A DNA stretch of 64,000 bases from positions 19,455,131-19,519,130 of the forward strand of contig NC_092795.1 of NCBI RefSeq assembly GCF_918797505.1, read 5' to 3'. Of this stretch, positions 43,029-54,363 are shown one piece after another. Within the stretch, counting starts at the first letter, position 1; each line of letters begins with the position of its first letter. This DNA comes from Bemisia tabaci (lineage: Eukaryota; Arthropoda; Insecta; Hemiptera; Aleyrodidae). The notes below the pieces were generated by a model, which saw nothing but the letters and a program-made list of their open reading frames with translations, was not told the DNA's origin and made no database searches. A program made the position numbers and the translations under genes.

Positions 43029-43196
43029 TTTTATTCTCTCTTTGCACTTAAGCCGAATTTGTCTTCTCCGCGAGGTCGATTGCAAAAGTATCAGACAGTA
43101 AATTAGACGCACGCACCTTGCATATGACGCCATATCAATGGTGGAAGATGCAAAATATTAACTAGATTTGCGACGTTGCCGATTTCTTGTTGTATG

Positions 43197-43450
43197 CTGC
43201 TGTGCAAAGGGAAAACACCATTTGAGCCCTCAAGCGTTGCCAAATTTCCTTTGATAAGATTCGCTTTTCCTGGTGAAAAAATGAATATTTGTCTTACAAT
43301 TTTTCAGATAATTTAGTTCGCATAATTTCACCTAAATGTCTAAAAATTCCAAGGAAAAATATTTATAATTTTCCTAAAAAATAAACATTTTATAGGAGGA
43401 AATTTGGCAACTCTTGAATGTTCATACGGCGTTTTTCCTCAGGACGGCAG
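43197..43450. mobile_element. GCCGTGCTAAGG-family element, copy 5
   Basis: CTGCTGTGCAAAGGGAAAAC, GAGCCCTCAAGCGTTGCC and AAATTTCCTTTGATAAGA pair with AGGAGGAAATTTGGCAACTC, TTCATACGGCG and TTTTTCCTCAGGACGGCAG. It is full length and close to copy 4 (9551). Confidence 0.8.
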
Positions 43451-44837
43451 TATTGAAGAGTGTTCTTTGAACATTTTGGACGATAAATTGCCTAAAATGT
43501 TGAATGAAACTGAAACCATGCCCGTTTAAGGTTTGCAATGCCAAATAACCTAGTTTTAAGAGAAAATAATTCTAGGTTCCTATTTTTCATATGAAGGGCA
43601 TACGAATGTGCTGGATCGTAATGCAACTTTATCCTCCCTTTCGACACTAAAATCGCATAAAAGGCTTGTATGTAGAGTGGGAGTCGTCCGCTAAAATCTC
43701 TAAATCCGATTTTTCAACCCAAAAATTCGTGTTTAATCGCCCAAAACCAAATTGACACTGTGAACAGAGCTCATGATAATATTACGATGATGGCGTAGTT
43801 ACTAGTACTAGTTTGATATCATGTGAATGACCTATTGGATTTGTTGTCCTCGTGCTTAACAGTACACTGACACTCATTATTGAAAGTCCGAAAGGAATTT
43901 TCATTTATTTTAAGAAGCAGGCACTGAAATGTTCCGAGAGAAACATACTCTGACTTTAATGGGCTCATACATTACTTAAATGCATGTAGTAGATTCTGCT
44001 CCAGTTCTGGTCCTCTGAACTGATTCATTCCGAATTCTTCTCCAGCGCATGAAGACATCAAGCAATGGACCACGTCCCTTAACGACTTCGACGCCCAGAA
44101 AGAGTTTCCAGCTCTGCTGCCAGCGCTATGTTTATCTTGTTCTCTTGCCACATGGTGCTTCCCTAATGGATATTTAAGGTTGCTGAGGGAAAAATGAAAT
44201 TTATTCAACAAATGATCCGTTGTTTATAAGTTTCTGCTCTTCTCTGGGGAGAAAAAATTACTTAGAGTCGGAAATAGTTATGAAGGCCAGGGATACTCTC
44301 CTCCTCTTATAGGAAACACACTTTCTTTTAGGAGGGATCTTAAGAAGGTCCATTTTCGCAAGTGTTTCGTCAATTTTTGTAAAGTTTCGAACGACTAAAC
44401 TTGAAAGTTTGAAAAGCCCAAGTATACTTTTGAAATTATTTCTCGTAGAAAACACCTAGTACTCTAATGTTAAGCAAAGAGAAACAAATCCCAGATTTCG
44501 TCTTTTAAGAATTTAGAACACCCTTCAAAATATAAAAAAAGCCCTTTAAAATCCTCAAGCATGAAAAAAATCCTAACATCCGGAAACACTCAAATATTTC
44601 TCCATAATTTTCCATATTTTTTAAAAATTTTCAGCCATAAATTTTCTAAAAACCCAAAGAAACTCCCAATGTTTGAACTGCTTATTTTTCATTTGTGTAG
44701 TAAGTACCTGGAGCTAGTTCTCACCAGGCGAAGGATGGAATTAAATTATTCAAATGATTTTAAATGCTGGAAAAATCCGAGATCCCTGCTCGTGTTCTAA
44801 CTCAATAAGAACTTTTAAGTTTTATCCATAGTATACT
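43451..44837. other. No recognisable feature
   Basis: A+T-rich, without a supported exon or recurrent repeat. Confidence 0.5.
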
Positions 44838-45094
44838 TGGATTGCATTCTGCAAAAAGGAACCAGGAGCATTGCCATAATGCTATGATTGTGCAACTCCA
44901 CCCTTTGCAATAGAACTACTGTAATTATGCAAATATATGGAATTTACATGATAATTTTTGTCTTAAATTTACAGTTTTTAGTGTAAAATAGTGAAAGTTT
45001 GTAGATGATAAGGTTTTTCTTCCAAGACAAAAGAAGTTGCACCATTTCAGCAACATTGCAATGCTCTTGGTTCTTTTTTGCAAAATGCAATCCA
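44838..45094. mobile_element. TGGATTGCATTTTGC-family MITE, copy 2
   Basis: TGGATTGCATTCTGCAAAAA then GGAACCAGGAGCATTGC pairs with GCAACATTGCAATGCTCTTG then TTTTTTGCAAAATGCAATCC. It shares the centre TTTTTGTCTTAAATTTACAG and AAGACAAAAGAAGTTGCAC with 12676-12934, in the same orientation. Confidence 0.8.
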
Positions 45095-48000
45095 CTGAAA
45101 GTACTCGTTAAGCCAATATTAAAAATTACTGCATCTCAAGAAATAAAAATCGAAGAAAATTCCTCCTAAGTGTAAACCGTCCTACCATTACCCCAAGCAA
45201 ACTAAAACGTTTCGTAAATGAAATCCAGTAAATATGGCATCATTGTCGGTAGTAGAGTCCTGTCGCTGCGCATTCATCATGGGCGTTGTAATTGTTATAA
45301 AATGATATTGTTATAATGTGATTAATGCGCGGAGCGCGGTCGGACGGAGCTGCCCCGGTCGCGGCTTCATCACGAAGACCGAAAATCAACGATTAAGAGC
45401 TGAGACGCCCCCTTCCCCCTCCCCCGCCCCTTGGTCGCCGGGGCTCCTGGCCTTCCCGTGGGATAGGGGTGCGGAGGGCTTTGCTCCGTGGAGTAGCGGT
45501 TGTTAGTTAACCGATATTAATCAACTTGCGGCCACTTCAAATCAAGCTTCGGGCATGTTTCCCGTTCCGAACCTCCGGAAGAGGCGACACTCTTAAATTT
45601 TCAATGAGGGGTTCAATGACCTAATTAGATGAATAATTCAATGAGTTCGAATTTTGACCAGGGCAGCTGATTTTAATGTTTATTTTTAATTGTTGGAATT
45701 ATATTGGAGAAATAATTTATTTGAGATTGTTTAATATAAGGGCCCAAGTGCTCAGAGGCAACTTTTTCGGGAAAGCTACATTAGTCAAGTTAGGTTGAAA
45801 AACCGAAATTTGAATTTTTCACGAATAAGAGTTTACTAACTCAAAAAATCGTCGCGATCGTATTGGTATCGTATTTGTCAATTTTAAGCCCCGGACATGT
45901 ACATGGTGAATTACAATTTCCACAAGTACTCATCTTTTTGAAATAGGGTTTCAAGAGAACTTAATTCAAACCGTGATGTCGTTGGTTTTATGAGAAAAAA
46001 CCTTAAGCTTTACTTTATTTGGTTGCCTTTTGCCGAAAGTTTCTGTCGTGAGTATCGCGAATAATTTCTAGTTGGCGAGAAATCCGACTGTAATAAACAA
46101 GAAAAAATCCAGGGAAGGCTGTACTCAAAAAAACTCATTCGCATCTTATCATTCAAATTGAATTTCTTTCCCCGCTGCATTTTTGCGAACAATCATTTGA
46201 CTTGATCATGATAATGAACAGTAATTTGGTTTTATCAACAGGAAGTTGATACATTTTTGAATTTGTGCAAGAATACGCATCAAATGAAACAATCACGTGT
46301 GAATGTACTGAATGATGTATGTAAAGAAACTAAATTTTAAACTTTTTAACCCAGTTTGGCGATAACCACTTCTGAAATTTTCTTCCTGCACAAATATCTC
46401 GTTCTCTGCGGAAAGTCGAATATTGAGCGAGTCACCTTTTTCTTAGGGAAATGCGATGCTTCTCCGCCAAATGTGGCGACTGCGGGGGTATCTCGTTACT
46501 CCATCAATAACTGTTGTTCTTCCCGCCCATCATAGCTGTATGTTGAAGTCTTAGAGACATTACTCCATGCGTTATGTGTCCATTGTTTGAAACAATAAAA
46601 AGCTATGCTAGCAAGTAGATTGTGAATTTAATTTAAGTCGTGTCCGAGCCATTCACAAGGGTGTAACCTGTAACCCACGATCGCAGGGTCGTGGCGGAAG
46701 GCCAGGGTTATTATTGATTTTTTATTGCAACCTTTATCATCAGATATTTTTTCCGGAAACTCAGATTTAAAATTATTAAAAAAACGACTGAAAAAAATTG
46801 GGAAATCTATCAAATTCTTTATACGTAAAGGCAGTAGGCAGACTTGTGATGCATGACATGGTGATTTTATTCAATTCGAAAACGGTACTTTTAAGCACTT
46901 ATTCGTGAAGATAGTACATGCACGTGTATTCAGTCCTATCTCATTTTTAAGATTTTGACCAAGATTTCTTCATAATCCGAGGATTCAAATGATGGATTTG
47001 AACAAAATTAGGAAACAGAAAATGCATTCCTTTTTTCTCGAACTATCCCTTGAAATCGAAGAGGGAGTTCGGAAGTTCCTAGAATGGACCACTTGACCTA
47101 TCGAGGAGCAAAACTTTACAACCAACGATGCTATCGGACAGAAAATGTAACACTTTCAACTTTGTTTCAAGCACCGAAGGCTCCAATCCCTCTTCAAAGA
47201 AGCTATCCTCAATATTTCGCCCTTTCTTTTACATTGATATGTCGCGAAAACGTGTCGCAGCCACACTAGCGCCATACGGATTCTATACGCGTGCCATTCT
47301 TCCTTTTGACCGCTTATACATTCATGATCAGACCCTAATCCGAACTTCATTGTGGCTCAGTCAGTATCCATTCCGGGTTCTGGTTCAGTGGTTAATTTTT
47401 AGTCTTGGACGAACCCTGAATCATTCTTACAAGGAGGGAGTGGGGCAGTGGCAATTTTGCATGTTGACCGTACTATTTTCTTTCAATTAAAATCCCCTAA
47501 AAATATCAATTATGCGAGGCAAGCCGCCTCACCAAGAATCGATTGCTTATATACATTTTAGTGGAGGCAAAACAGTGTTGCCAACTTTTAAGAATCGCCA
47601 CTAGGGTAGGGGTGGGGGTCCGTTCTTGCCGAGATTTCAAGGGCGGAAAACGGCCTATATACCCGGGGCGCGGTAGCTGGATTTAACGCTAAAGAAGGCT
47701 GTAAAGCTCTAATCGCCCATTTCGTGATGATAGCAATTACGGTGGCCGGGAGGCGCGGGGGGTAAGCGTTCCCGGGAGGGGGAGGAGTTGCACAAATCGA
47801 CATATCGCCGCGTTTCGAGGTTCCGTCGCGTTGGGGATCAGGATCGGGCATCGAGGCGAGCGACTGGCGCGGATTCCCATTTATGGACATCCCATGACAG
47901 TGGCACCGCCACGGCCCCCGACGCTCGCGCCGCTCCTGCCCCAAACGCCACCGCGCTCCCATCGTTGCCGGATTTTCGTGCACCTCGTCACATCTGTCAG

Positions 48001-48940
48001 TGAAAATGAGTGAAAGTGAGGTCACGAAGTCTTGAAAAGTCAGGAAAACTTGCGGAGGAGTCTGAAAAGTTTATTCGGCCGCGAAAGTGTGGAAGATTTG
48101 CCACCAGACCTTTAATTTTCTCGACCTTGGCAAACTTTTTAGCGTTTGCTCCATTTTTAAATGTTGCAAAGCGCTGGAGCTGGAGCCTACTGAATCCGCT
48201 GGATTTCCGTTGCATAAATTCGAAACAGTTGCTCCTCAAAAACATTTAATGGCATGTAGGGATTGTCTGTAATCTATATCGCCGCCCCTTTGACGTAAGA
48301 GCGTAAGTCAATATCCACTTCAATCCTGGAAAGCATAAAACCATACGGAGAACAGGACTTACATTGAAATGATTTATGCCTTTACGTCAGAGGATCGACG
48401 ATATGACGCTAAGAACTTTTTCCGAATTTTGACACCCCCTCCCTCCACTTATTTCAGGTACTTTTCTCCCTCCCACCCTTCTTTAAAAACAGGCAGTCCT
48501 GAACTTTCCCCTCCCCCCATAGTACCTGATGTCTTCTGTTGTTATGTATTTTTACGTTCCTCATGCAACATCGGGTGGTTCTAGCAGAAAAGAAGATTCT
48601 GCATCCTCAATTCCTCACCCCATTCCGGCATGCGACTTCTTAGGATCCCGGTTGGTTGGTCTTTTCTCTGAAATCCTTTGATTTCAGCGGTGGAGCGTGG
48701 CAACGGCCCCGTCGGACTGTTCGGTTTCAGGTTTGCCTTCGATCCGTCAGTCGGGCGCTCTGTCCTCCTCGAGTCGGCGAGCGCGAGAGGCTGCGGTCCC
48801 GGTCGGAGGAATTGGACTCCCACCTGGCGCCTACACTTTTTCACACACCTCGCGCGATCGCCAAGCCTCGCGCCCGCCAAGCTGCAACCCGCCCCGCCCG
48901 TCTCGTCCACGCCGCATCCGGATGCCCATGCTCGCGCATA
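45095..48940. other. No gene recognised; C+G-rich patches at 45320-45500, 47590-48000 and 48690-48940
   Basis: The patches are CpG-rich and give long but featureless open frames in several phases. A tract ending CTTTGATTTCAG at about 48685 followed by C+G-rich sequence resembles a splice acceptor, but no coding likeness was found. One of these patches could hold the promoter and 5' UTR exon of the downstream integrin gene (inference). Confidence 0.3.
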
Positions 48941-49275
48941 TGTGATCCTCGCAGAATCCTTTCGATTTCAACCTCATTTCCTGACTCATTTCCAACGCTT
49001 AACCAGTTCATCTTTTGTCAAATGTTAAATTCATACGAGGAACATGCACCGCCGCTTTAAGGGAAGAACAGAGAGCGATTGCGAATTGACTTTCGCGGCC
49101 GTGTGACATCATGTGATCCTCGCAGAATCCTTTCGATTTCAACCTCATTCTCTGACTTATTTCCAACGCTTAACCGGTTCATCTTTTGTCAAATGTTCCA
49201 GTCATACGAGGAACATGCACCGCCGCTTTAGAGGGAAGAACAGAGAGCGATTGCGAGTTGAATTTCGCGGCTGTG
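48941..49275 (+). repeat. Tandem duplication of a 171-bp segment
   Basis: The first copy starts at 48941 and the second at 49112. Shared words include TGTGATCCTCGCAGAATCCT, TTTCGATTTCAACCTCATT, CATACGAGGAACATGCACCG and GAACAGAGAGCGATTGCGA. The copies differ at scattered bases, for example AATTGACTTTCGCGG against GTTGAATTTCGCGG. The frame is not open through both, so coding duplication is unlikely. Confidence 0.9.
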
Positions 49276-49413
49276 TGACGTCACTCGGTATAGCTTTGAT
49301 CCAGAGACAAAGAGAAGCCTTCTTTAACCTCTTGGCGACAGGTGGAAACTTTTACTTTCGGGGATTCAACAATTCCGTATGGACAATTCGACGGTGTGAG
49401 TCGGCAATCACAA

Positions 49414-49640
49414 AACTCGGTTTGCAACGTCGCAGACTTCCTGTCTATTTTATTTTTTAAACGGAAAAATATTCGGCAATTCTTTAAAACTGCCGTGATT
49501 TTTCTTCTCTGTGCAAAGAAAATTCTGCAAAAACCTCAAGGAATGATGTCAATCTGTTCTCCTTTAAAAAAATAACATAGAGGCGGAGATTTTCAAACAC
49601 CGCAAACGAGCTATGTGATTGTCGACTTACACCGTCGAAT
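49414..49640 (+). repeat. Dispersed repeat, partner of 9281-9525
   Basis: CGGTTTGCAACGTCGCAGAC, TTTTTTAAACGGAAAAATAT, CTGTGCAAAGAAAATTCTGC and TTAAAAAAATAACATAGAGG, then CGGAGATTTTCAAACACCGC, follow the same order as at 9281. The element type is unknown. Confidence 0.5.
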
Positions 49641-51188
49641 TATAAGGAGCCCTTTTTGGCTGATAACCTACCTATAAGGTGGATGATGAGCTTTTGGGTG
49701 ACTCCATGAGCCGAACAGGTTTACCGAAAGAGACATTCAACACGTAGTCAAACATCCATCTAGTAGGTTGGTCAGCCGTTGAATGTTGGAGTCCCGAAAA
49801 TAAAAGCTTCCACCATTGCCAAGATATCAATGGAGGGTCTCTATTTGTCTCTGCTTTGATAACAGATATCTTGGAAACTGTGATCCTAACAAACTTCAGT
49901 GTTCGAGGTTTTCATGATCTCGGAATTTTCGGGTTTGTTTTAATATGTAGCTTCAGAGAAGCTCGCTTCAGTTTGGTTAGTTCGTCGAGTGGAATATTTC
50001 TCTCACAGTATGCATGTGCGAGTCTAATGCTCCACACAGATGCTGAAATATATTCCTTGTGTTACGTTAAACGTTTTTTGTACTTTGGACCTCAGCTTTG
50101 TGATATCATTGCGCAGAATAGTTAAAACCGTTTTTACTTTCGCTCTATTTTAATCATGATTCGACTACTGGAATCGGTGAATAATCAACAATCGAGCCGA
50201 ATGCAAATGAGGTAATAGAGATACCGGTTTATCGGAAGTTCTGACCTCCATTTCTCTTTGAGTAAACAACACATTCCTGAGCTACCGAGATTGCACAGCT
50301 TTTATTTTTAAACCAAATTTTCATTCATTTATGGCCAGCTCCGCAGCTCCCTCGAAACCGCAGTTACACCTCTGCACCGAAAAACCTACTTGACAGAGTG
50401 AGATTTTCTGAGGATTTCCTTTTTCGGGTAGAATCTGAAGTGAGAATTTTCCTCATTGAGCGACTAGAAAAGTCTCTGACAAACATATGGCGTCATTACG
50501 TAAGGTGAGAAAAGATCACCCGAAACAACAATCTGCAGCAAAAACGCACCTGTCTTTTTAGAGGAAAGGCAATATCCACGAGCTAGTCTCCACAAGGAAA
50601 AACAAACTTAGAATCGGAAAACTCAAATTCTAGATGTTGATACTACTGCATTACGGGCAGTTAGACTAAGAACTTTGCTGAACTGTCAGAATTGAATCTC
50701 TATTAATCGCATCAAAACTTTTTTAAGAACGAAACATTTTTATTTTTAAATTTTACACATTGCTTAAGTCTCCTAACCAGAAAAAGCAGTCAAGCATTTA
50801 AGCATTAAAAGGGGAAAAAATGTACGAATATAAGTAGAATTTCTTCCTTCGTCTCTGGTCTCAGTAAAATACTCCGACGCTGAGTGAAGAATTGGACTGC
50901 ACCGAGTAGGAAGGAACCAAGTCACACCAATCGGACAAATTATTTTTTGTTTATTTTATTTTTGTTTTTGTTCGAATTTTATGAAAATTATATTTACAAG
51001 AGAACGGGAGTGTGCTGTGCGCACATTCGAAACTTCCCCTCAATTTTTTTAAAGAATCTGTACAACAGTCTTCCCGAAATTGTTCGATTAAATTTGGCAG
51101 TGGCTTGTGTGATTTAGTTCCTTTAAAGTTCAACGCGGTACAATTTTTACTGATGCATTTTCGCCGATATGGAGAAAGTTTAACCACG
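49641..51188. other. No recognisable feature
   Basis: A+T-rich sequence upstream of the MITE that precedes the integrin exon. No supported exon or promoter signature. Confidence 0.45.
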
Positions 51189-51623
51189 AATTGAATCAGT
51201 GAGAACAATAACACACCAACTCGGTAACTCAAAAATGCTCAGTTTCCATTAAAGACAGTTAATTTACATAAAGGTCATTGATGTTATAGCGCATCCGTTC
51301 CAACTCGTACCCTTAAAGAGTCCATAAGTGCTTGCCTTTTGGCAGCAAAAATATGTTTGAATGTTCGAGTTGTTTTTTTTTTTTTTTTTTTTGGCCAACG
51401 TGCGTTAAAAAATTCAGCATAAAGCTGAAAATCTCAATACATGAATTTTTTAACGCACGTTGGCAAAAAAACTCCAACATTCTGTCGTTGAGTGCGTCTA
51501 CCGCAATCAGTTTGTAAAAACATGTTTCTTAAACTAAGCTCTTCACCTACTGTGCGTTATGTGTGTGTCTCGATTATTTTCATTTTTCCGAGTTTGTGTG
51601 TTTTCGTTCTCACTGATTCAATT
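51189..51623. mobile_element. AATTGAATCAGTGAG-family MITE, copy next to the integrin exon
   Basis: AATTGAATCAGTGAGAACAA then ACACACCAACTCGG pairs with CCGAGTTTGTGTGTTTTCGT then TCTCACTGATTCAATT. The interior matches the family in reversed orientation (AAAGACAGTTAATTTACATA, GTACCCTTAAAGAGTCCATA). A small hairpin (51367-51474) is nested in it. Its right end lies 74 bp before the splice acceptor of the integrin exon. Confidence 0.8.
51367..51474. mobile_element. Small hairpin element nested in the MITE
   Basis: GAGTTGTTTTTTTTTTTTTT, GCCAACGTGCGTT and AAAAAATTCA pair with TGAATTTTTTAACGCACG then TTGGCAAAAAAACTC. The loop is about 25 bp, with an inner CAGCATAAAGCTG hairpin. Other copies of the host family lack it. 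Confidence 0.75.
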
Positions 51624-51697
51624 TTAGTAGGGATTTCCTTATACTCCTCAGCTGATTTACCCCAAGTTAATAATGTTTCTCTTCGCTTATGTTTCAG

Positions 51698-52078
51698 GTG
51701 GAGCAGGAGCAGAGAGTAGCGTGGGATGGTGAAGATGACCCGGTGTCGCGGCAATGACGTCACCGAGAGTGAGTGTCGCTCGTGTTTCCCATGCAACGGG
51801 CCCGGGCTCGAACCGGAAGCAGCCGAAAGTGATAGTGCGATTACCTCTTCGGCCCTCTTTCGGGATTCGTGCAATTTTTGCCGCGAGTGTTCAAATAGTG
51901 TAGTTATGACGTCGCGGAGCGTATTTCGCGCGTCTTTAGCCGTAGTTTTATCGTTGTCGTTGTTATCTTGTGCCGATGCCTTTAACCTAGACACGGAAAA
52001 TTGTGTGAGGCACCGGGGACCGCCCATGTCCATGTTCGGATTCAGCGTCGCCGAGCACAAGGAGCGTGGATCTAGCTG
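51698..52078 (+). other. Exon carrying the integrin start: 5' UTR plus coding
   Basis: The acceptor tract TTTCTCTTCGCTTATGTTTCAG ends at 51697 and the donor CTG|GTGAGTCC follows 52078. The 208 bp before the preferred ATG would be 5' UTR. An earlier in-frame ATG at 51726 would add 60 residues (Cys- and Ser-rich, no hydrophobic segment) in front of the signal peptide and is less likely to be used. An upstream non-coding exon is implied but not located. Confidence 0.6.
51906..52078 (+). CDS. Integrin alpha subunit, first coding exon (partial)
   Basis: Integrin alpha chains pair with beta chains as cell-surface receptors for extracellular matrix. From Met-51906: MTSRSVFRASLAVVLSLSLL then SCADA is a signal peptide with a likely cut after residue 25. 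The mature start FNLDTENCVRHRGPP, then SMFGFSVAEH, then KERGSSW, matches the beginning of the alpha beta-propeller (F-N-x-D-T, then GxxFGxSV, then W before LVGAP in the family). The exon ends in phase 2, splitting the Trp codon. The next exon, expected to start with the LLVGAP segment, is not visible in the following 12 kb, so the first intron is long. Which alpha subtype this is cannot be decided from 57 residues. Confidence 0.85.
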
Positions 52079-52190
52079 GTGAGTCCTCTTTTCAAAATTC
52101 TGTCTCTTGTTTTAGGTTCTTAATTTAGAATTTATAGGTTTTATGAAGTTCATCTGTAAGTGCGGAAAGAACAAATTGAGCTGTGCAAGG
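52079..52190 (+). other. Start of the integrin first coding-region intron
   Basis: The donor GTGAGTCC begins at 52079. The sequence to 52182 is featureless; GTGCAAGG at 52183-52190 is the left target duplication of the following hAT-like MITE, so this transposon lies inside the intron. Confidence 0.6.
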
Positions 52191-52365
52191 CAGAGGCGTG
52201 GCGTTCTAAATTGCAAGATGGATCGAGTTGATATGCCATTAAAAACCTATGGAAAAAGGATCGATTAAACAGGGTGTTCGCAGCGAACACCGTAATATGG
52301 ATCCGTTCAACCATAGGTTTAAATGGCAGAACAATCGATACATCGTAATTCACGCCACGCCACTG
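52191..52365. mobile_element. hAT-like MITE with 8-bp target duplication, copy 2
   Basis: The left end CAGAGGCGTGGCGTTC and right end ATTCACGCCACGCCACTG. GTGCAAGG flanks both sides (52183-52190, 52366-52373). Interior arms GCCATTAAAAACCTATGG and CCATAGGTTTAAATGGC, and the centre GGTGTTCGCAGCGAACACC, match 13367-13531. The left end has decayed more (CAGAGG for CAGTGG). It sits about 110 bp inside the integrin intron. Confidence 0.9.
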
Positions 52366-52457
52366 GTGCAAGGGGATAATCTTGGTTTTAAAATTGAAAA
52401 AAATGTCGCAGGTTATTCATAAAAATTACTGAATCTGCTAAAATATGTGTTTTTAAA

Positions 52458-52594
52458 TGGCTTACATTTTGCCATCGGGAACAACCCTTTCTGGCTCATC
52501 CGTATAAGCACTTATGTACATAGGACTAATGGTACATACGCTGTATCTAAACTGATCCGAATATTGTATTTCCAAATTGCAAAATGCAGTCCTA
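52458..52594. mobile_element. TTGGAxTxCATTTTGCAATTTGG-family MITE, copy 3 (decayed)
   Basis: TGGCTTACATTTTGCCATCG then GGAACAACCC pairs poorly with TATTTCCAAATTGC then AAAATGCAGTCCTA. It shares GTACATAGGACTAATGGTAC with copy 1 (31471), in opposite orientation. Assigned by internal words more than by ends. Confidence 0.55.
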
Positions 52595-53775
52595 ATGGGA
52601 AATGTCGTCAGATGAGGTCACAAGGCGGTAGATTGTCGTACTTTTAAATATTTTTCTCTCCAATTTCCTCAAGAAAAAAAAGTAAAAAAAATACTGCGAA
52701 CACAGCTCATTAATCACTCTTAGGTGAAGCAGGACCGTTTCTTCGTGATATTTCTCCATTGGGCTTTCTTTTTGTTTTTCTTCTCGCGAATAAGATCATA
52801 TATTGTCTTATTCAGACCTTTGATTCATTTCTTGCTCCATACGAACGGTTCTTGCAGCCGCACGGTGGTAGAGCTTCCTACCTATATACTGTATTAAAAA
52901 TACTGCCGAGAAATAAAATAAATCACGAGGAAGAACTAGGGCATGTTATACGAGAAATTATTTTTACCTATCCGCAGATGCGGCCGGTACCCGAGCCGAA
53001 GCCTACTCGCCAATTTCTTTCGCGTCGGAGTGCACTTGCGATTAAACGCTTGAAATATGAGGAACTTCCCAGCGCAACGCAGCAGTGCATTCGAGCTGCG
53101 TGGGCGGACGGAAAATTGGTCCACGTAACAACCTAACTCCATCCCCCCTCGAGCCCTCGCAAGCACGGAGACCTTCGAACGCGAGGGCGTACCCGTAAAT
53201 ACAGTTACGTCGTTTTAGACAGTCGGGCGACGAATTGTCAGTTGGAAGTGATGGCGTCTATTTCGATCCGGAGGAAACACAGACGGAGTTTCCGACTCAC
53301 CTGCCTCGGGCCGGCGCGGAGTTATTATGATAAGCCGAAACGCAACGCAATCTTTAAATAGGTCATTTATTTCCACGCGGCCGGCGCCCCGCGAGTCCGC
53401 TGAAAACTAGGCCGGACAGCCAGCGGTTCCTTGCCAAAATGGGCCGGGTTTCCGCGGTTATGAACCAGGAACGGGGGGTTTTCGGTGAATTTTGGCAACG
53501 TTGCCGAGCAGATAGAGCTTGTCCCGCGGCTCTGAACCTCATGGCGCCCCTCCGAGGCGCGACGCACACAAAAGACTAAATCTGTCACACGGACGATGAT
53601 GCGTGATGTCTGTCGAGCAGATGATGTGTGGGAGATGATTGATTCTGATGAATTTCGTTGGTCTGGAGCGTATCAGAGCGTGGAGGAACTTTCCTTTGAC
53701 TTAAGTTTCTCGACCAGGAGGAAATAGTTCAAACGGACGATTAGGGTGAGTAACCGCGATTTTTGCGTAGGTGGA
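52595..53775. other. Probable integrin intron; C+G-rich patch at 52970-53580
   Basis: No integrin exon could be found. A 125-codon frame at 52759-53136 (+) ends in the patch and has no family likeness or splice support. The patch itself is CpG-rich. Confidence 0.35.
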
Positions 53776-53779
53776 TTCG

Positions 53780-54020
53780 CACTGGAAAAAAAAACAAAAA
53801 AAAAACACATTGGATTTAGAGTCCAGACTGCTCTTGAAAACATTGACAAGAAAAAGGACTCTTGACTCAATCAGATTTAAGCTTAAATCAAAGGAAATCC
53901 GCTCAAATTAAGAGGCTTGGTTCTTGATTTAAGCTTAAATCTGATTGAATCAAGAGTATATTTTCTTGTCGATGCTTTTAAGAGTCTGGACTCTAGATCC
54001 AATGTGTTTTTTTTCCAGTG
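53780..54020 (+). mobile_element. CACTGGAAAA-family MITE, copy 7, TTCG flanks
   Basis: It runs from CACTGGAAAAAAAAACAAAA to TTTTTTTTCCAGTG in + orientation (centre GCTCAAATTAAGAGGCTTGG, as at 29021). TTCG flanks both ends (53776-53779, 54021-54024), a candidate 4-bp target duplication. Arms are well kept, apart from an extra GCTC in the left CAGACTGCTCTTG. Confidence 0.85.
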
Positions 54021-54363
54021 TTCGGTCCTGGATAGGTAGACTTGTTTCATTTCTGAGCATTAGAGGGGATTATGTTAGCTATGTAATTGCAACTATTATT
54101 TTGAAGTATATTCCAACAAGTACCGCACCTTAAAATATGGTACAAATGAACAAGTTAAAAATTTCAAAATTTTTCCTGATCTGGGTTGAAGTAAATTGTA
54201 CTGAACGTTGAATAACCTGAACACACCTCCCCTTCCTTTGAAACTAAAATAATATTTGCATACTAGGTAATGCACGTATAGGTATACTAGTTTTTGATGA
54301 TGAAGGTCTGTGTTTTTAGATACTATCCAACTAATTTGATGAGGGATATAGGCATAATATAGT

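Noticed and set aside
47788..48245. Several 60-145-codon frames on both strands
   Set aside because: They overlap in many phases over CpG-rich DNA, which indicates low stop density rather than coding.
51726..51905. Integrin translation start at 51726
   Set aside because: It would put 60 hydrophilic residues before an otherwise normal signal peptide; Met-51906 directly precedes the hydrophobic segment and fits alpha-chain architecture better.
52759..53136. 125-codon frame after the integrin exon
   Set aside because: Tested as an integrin exon: no LVGAP, FG-GAP or Cys pattern and no acceptor at its start. Probably chance, extending into a C+G-rich patch.
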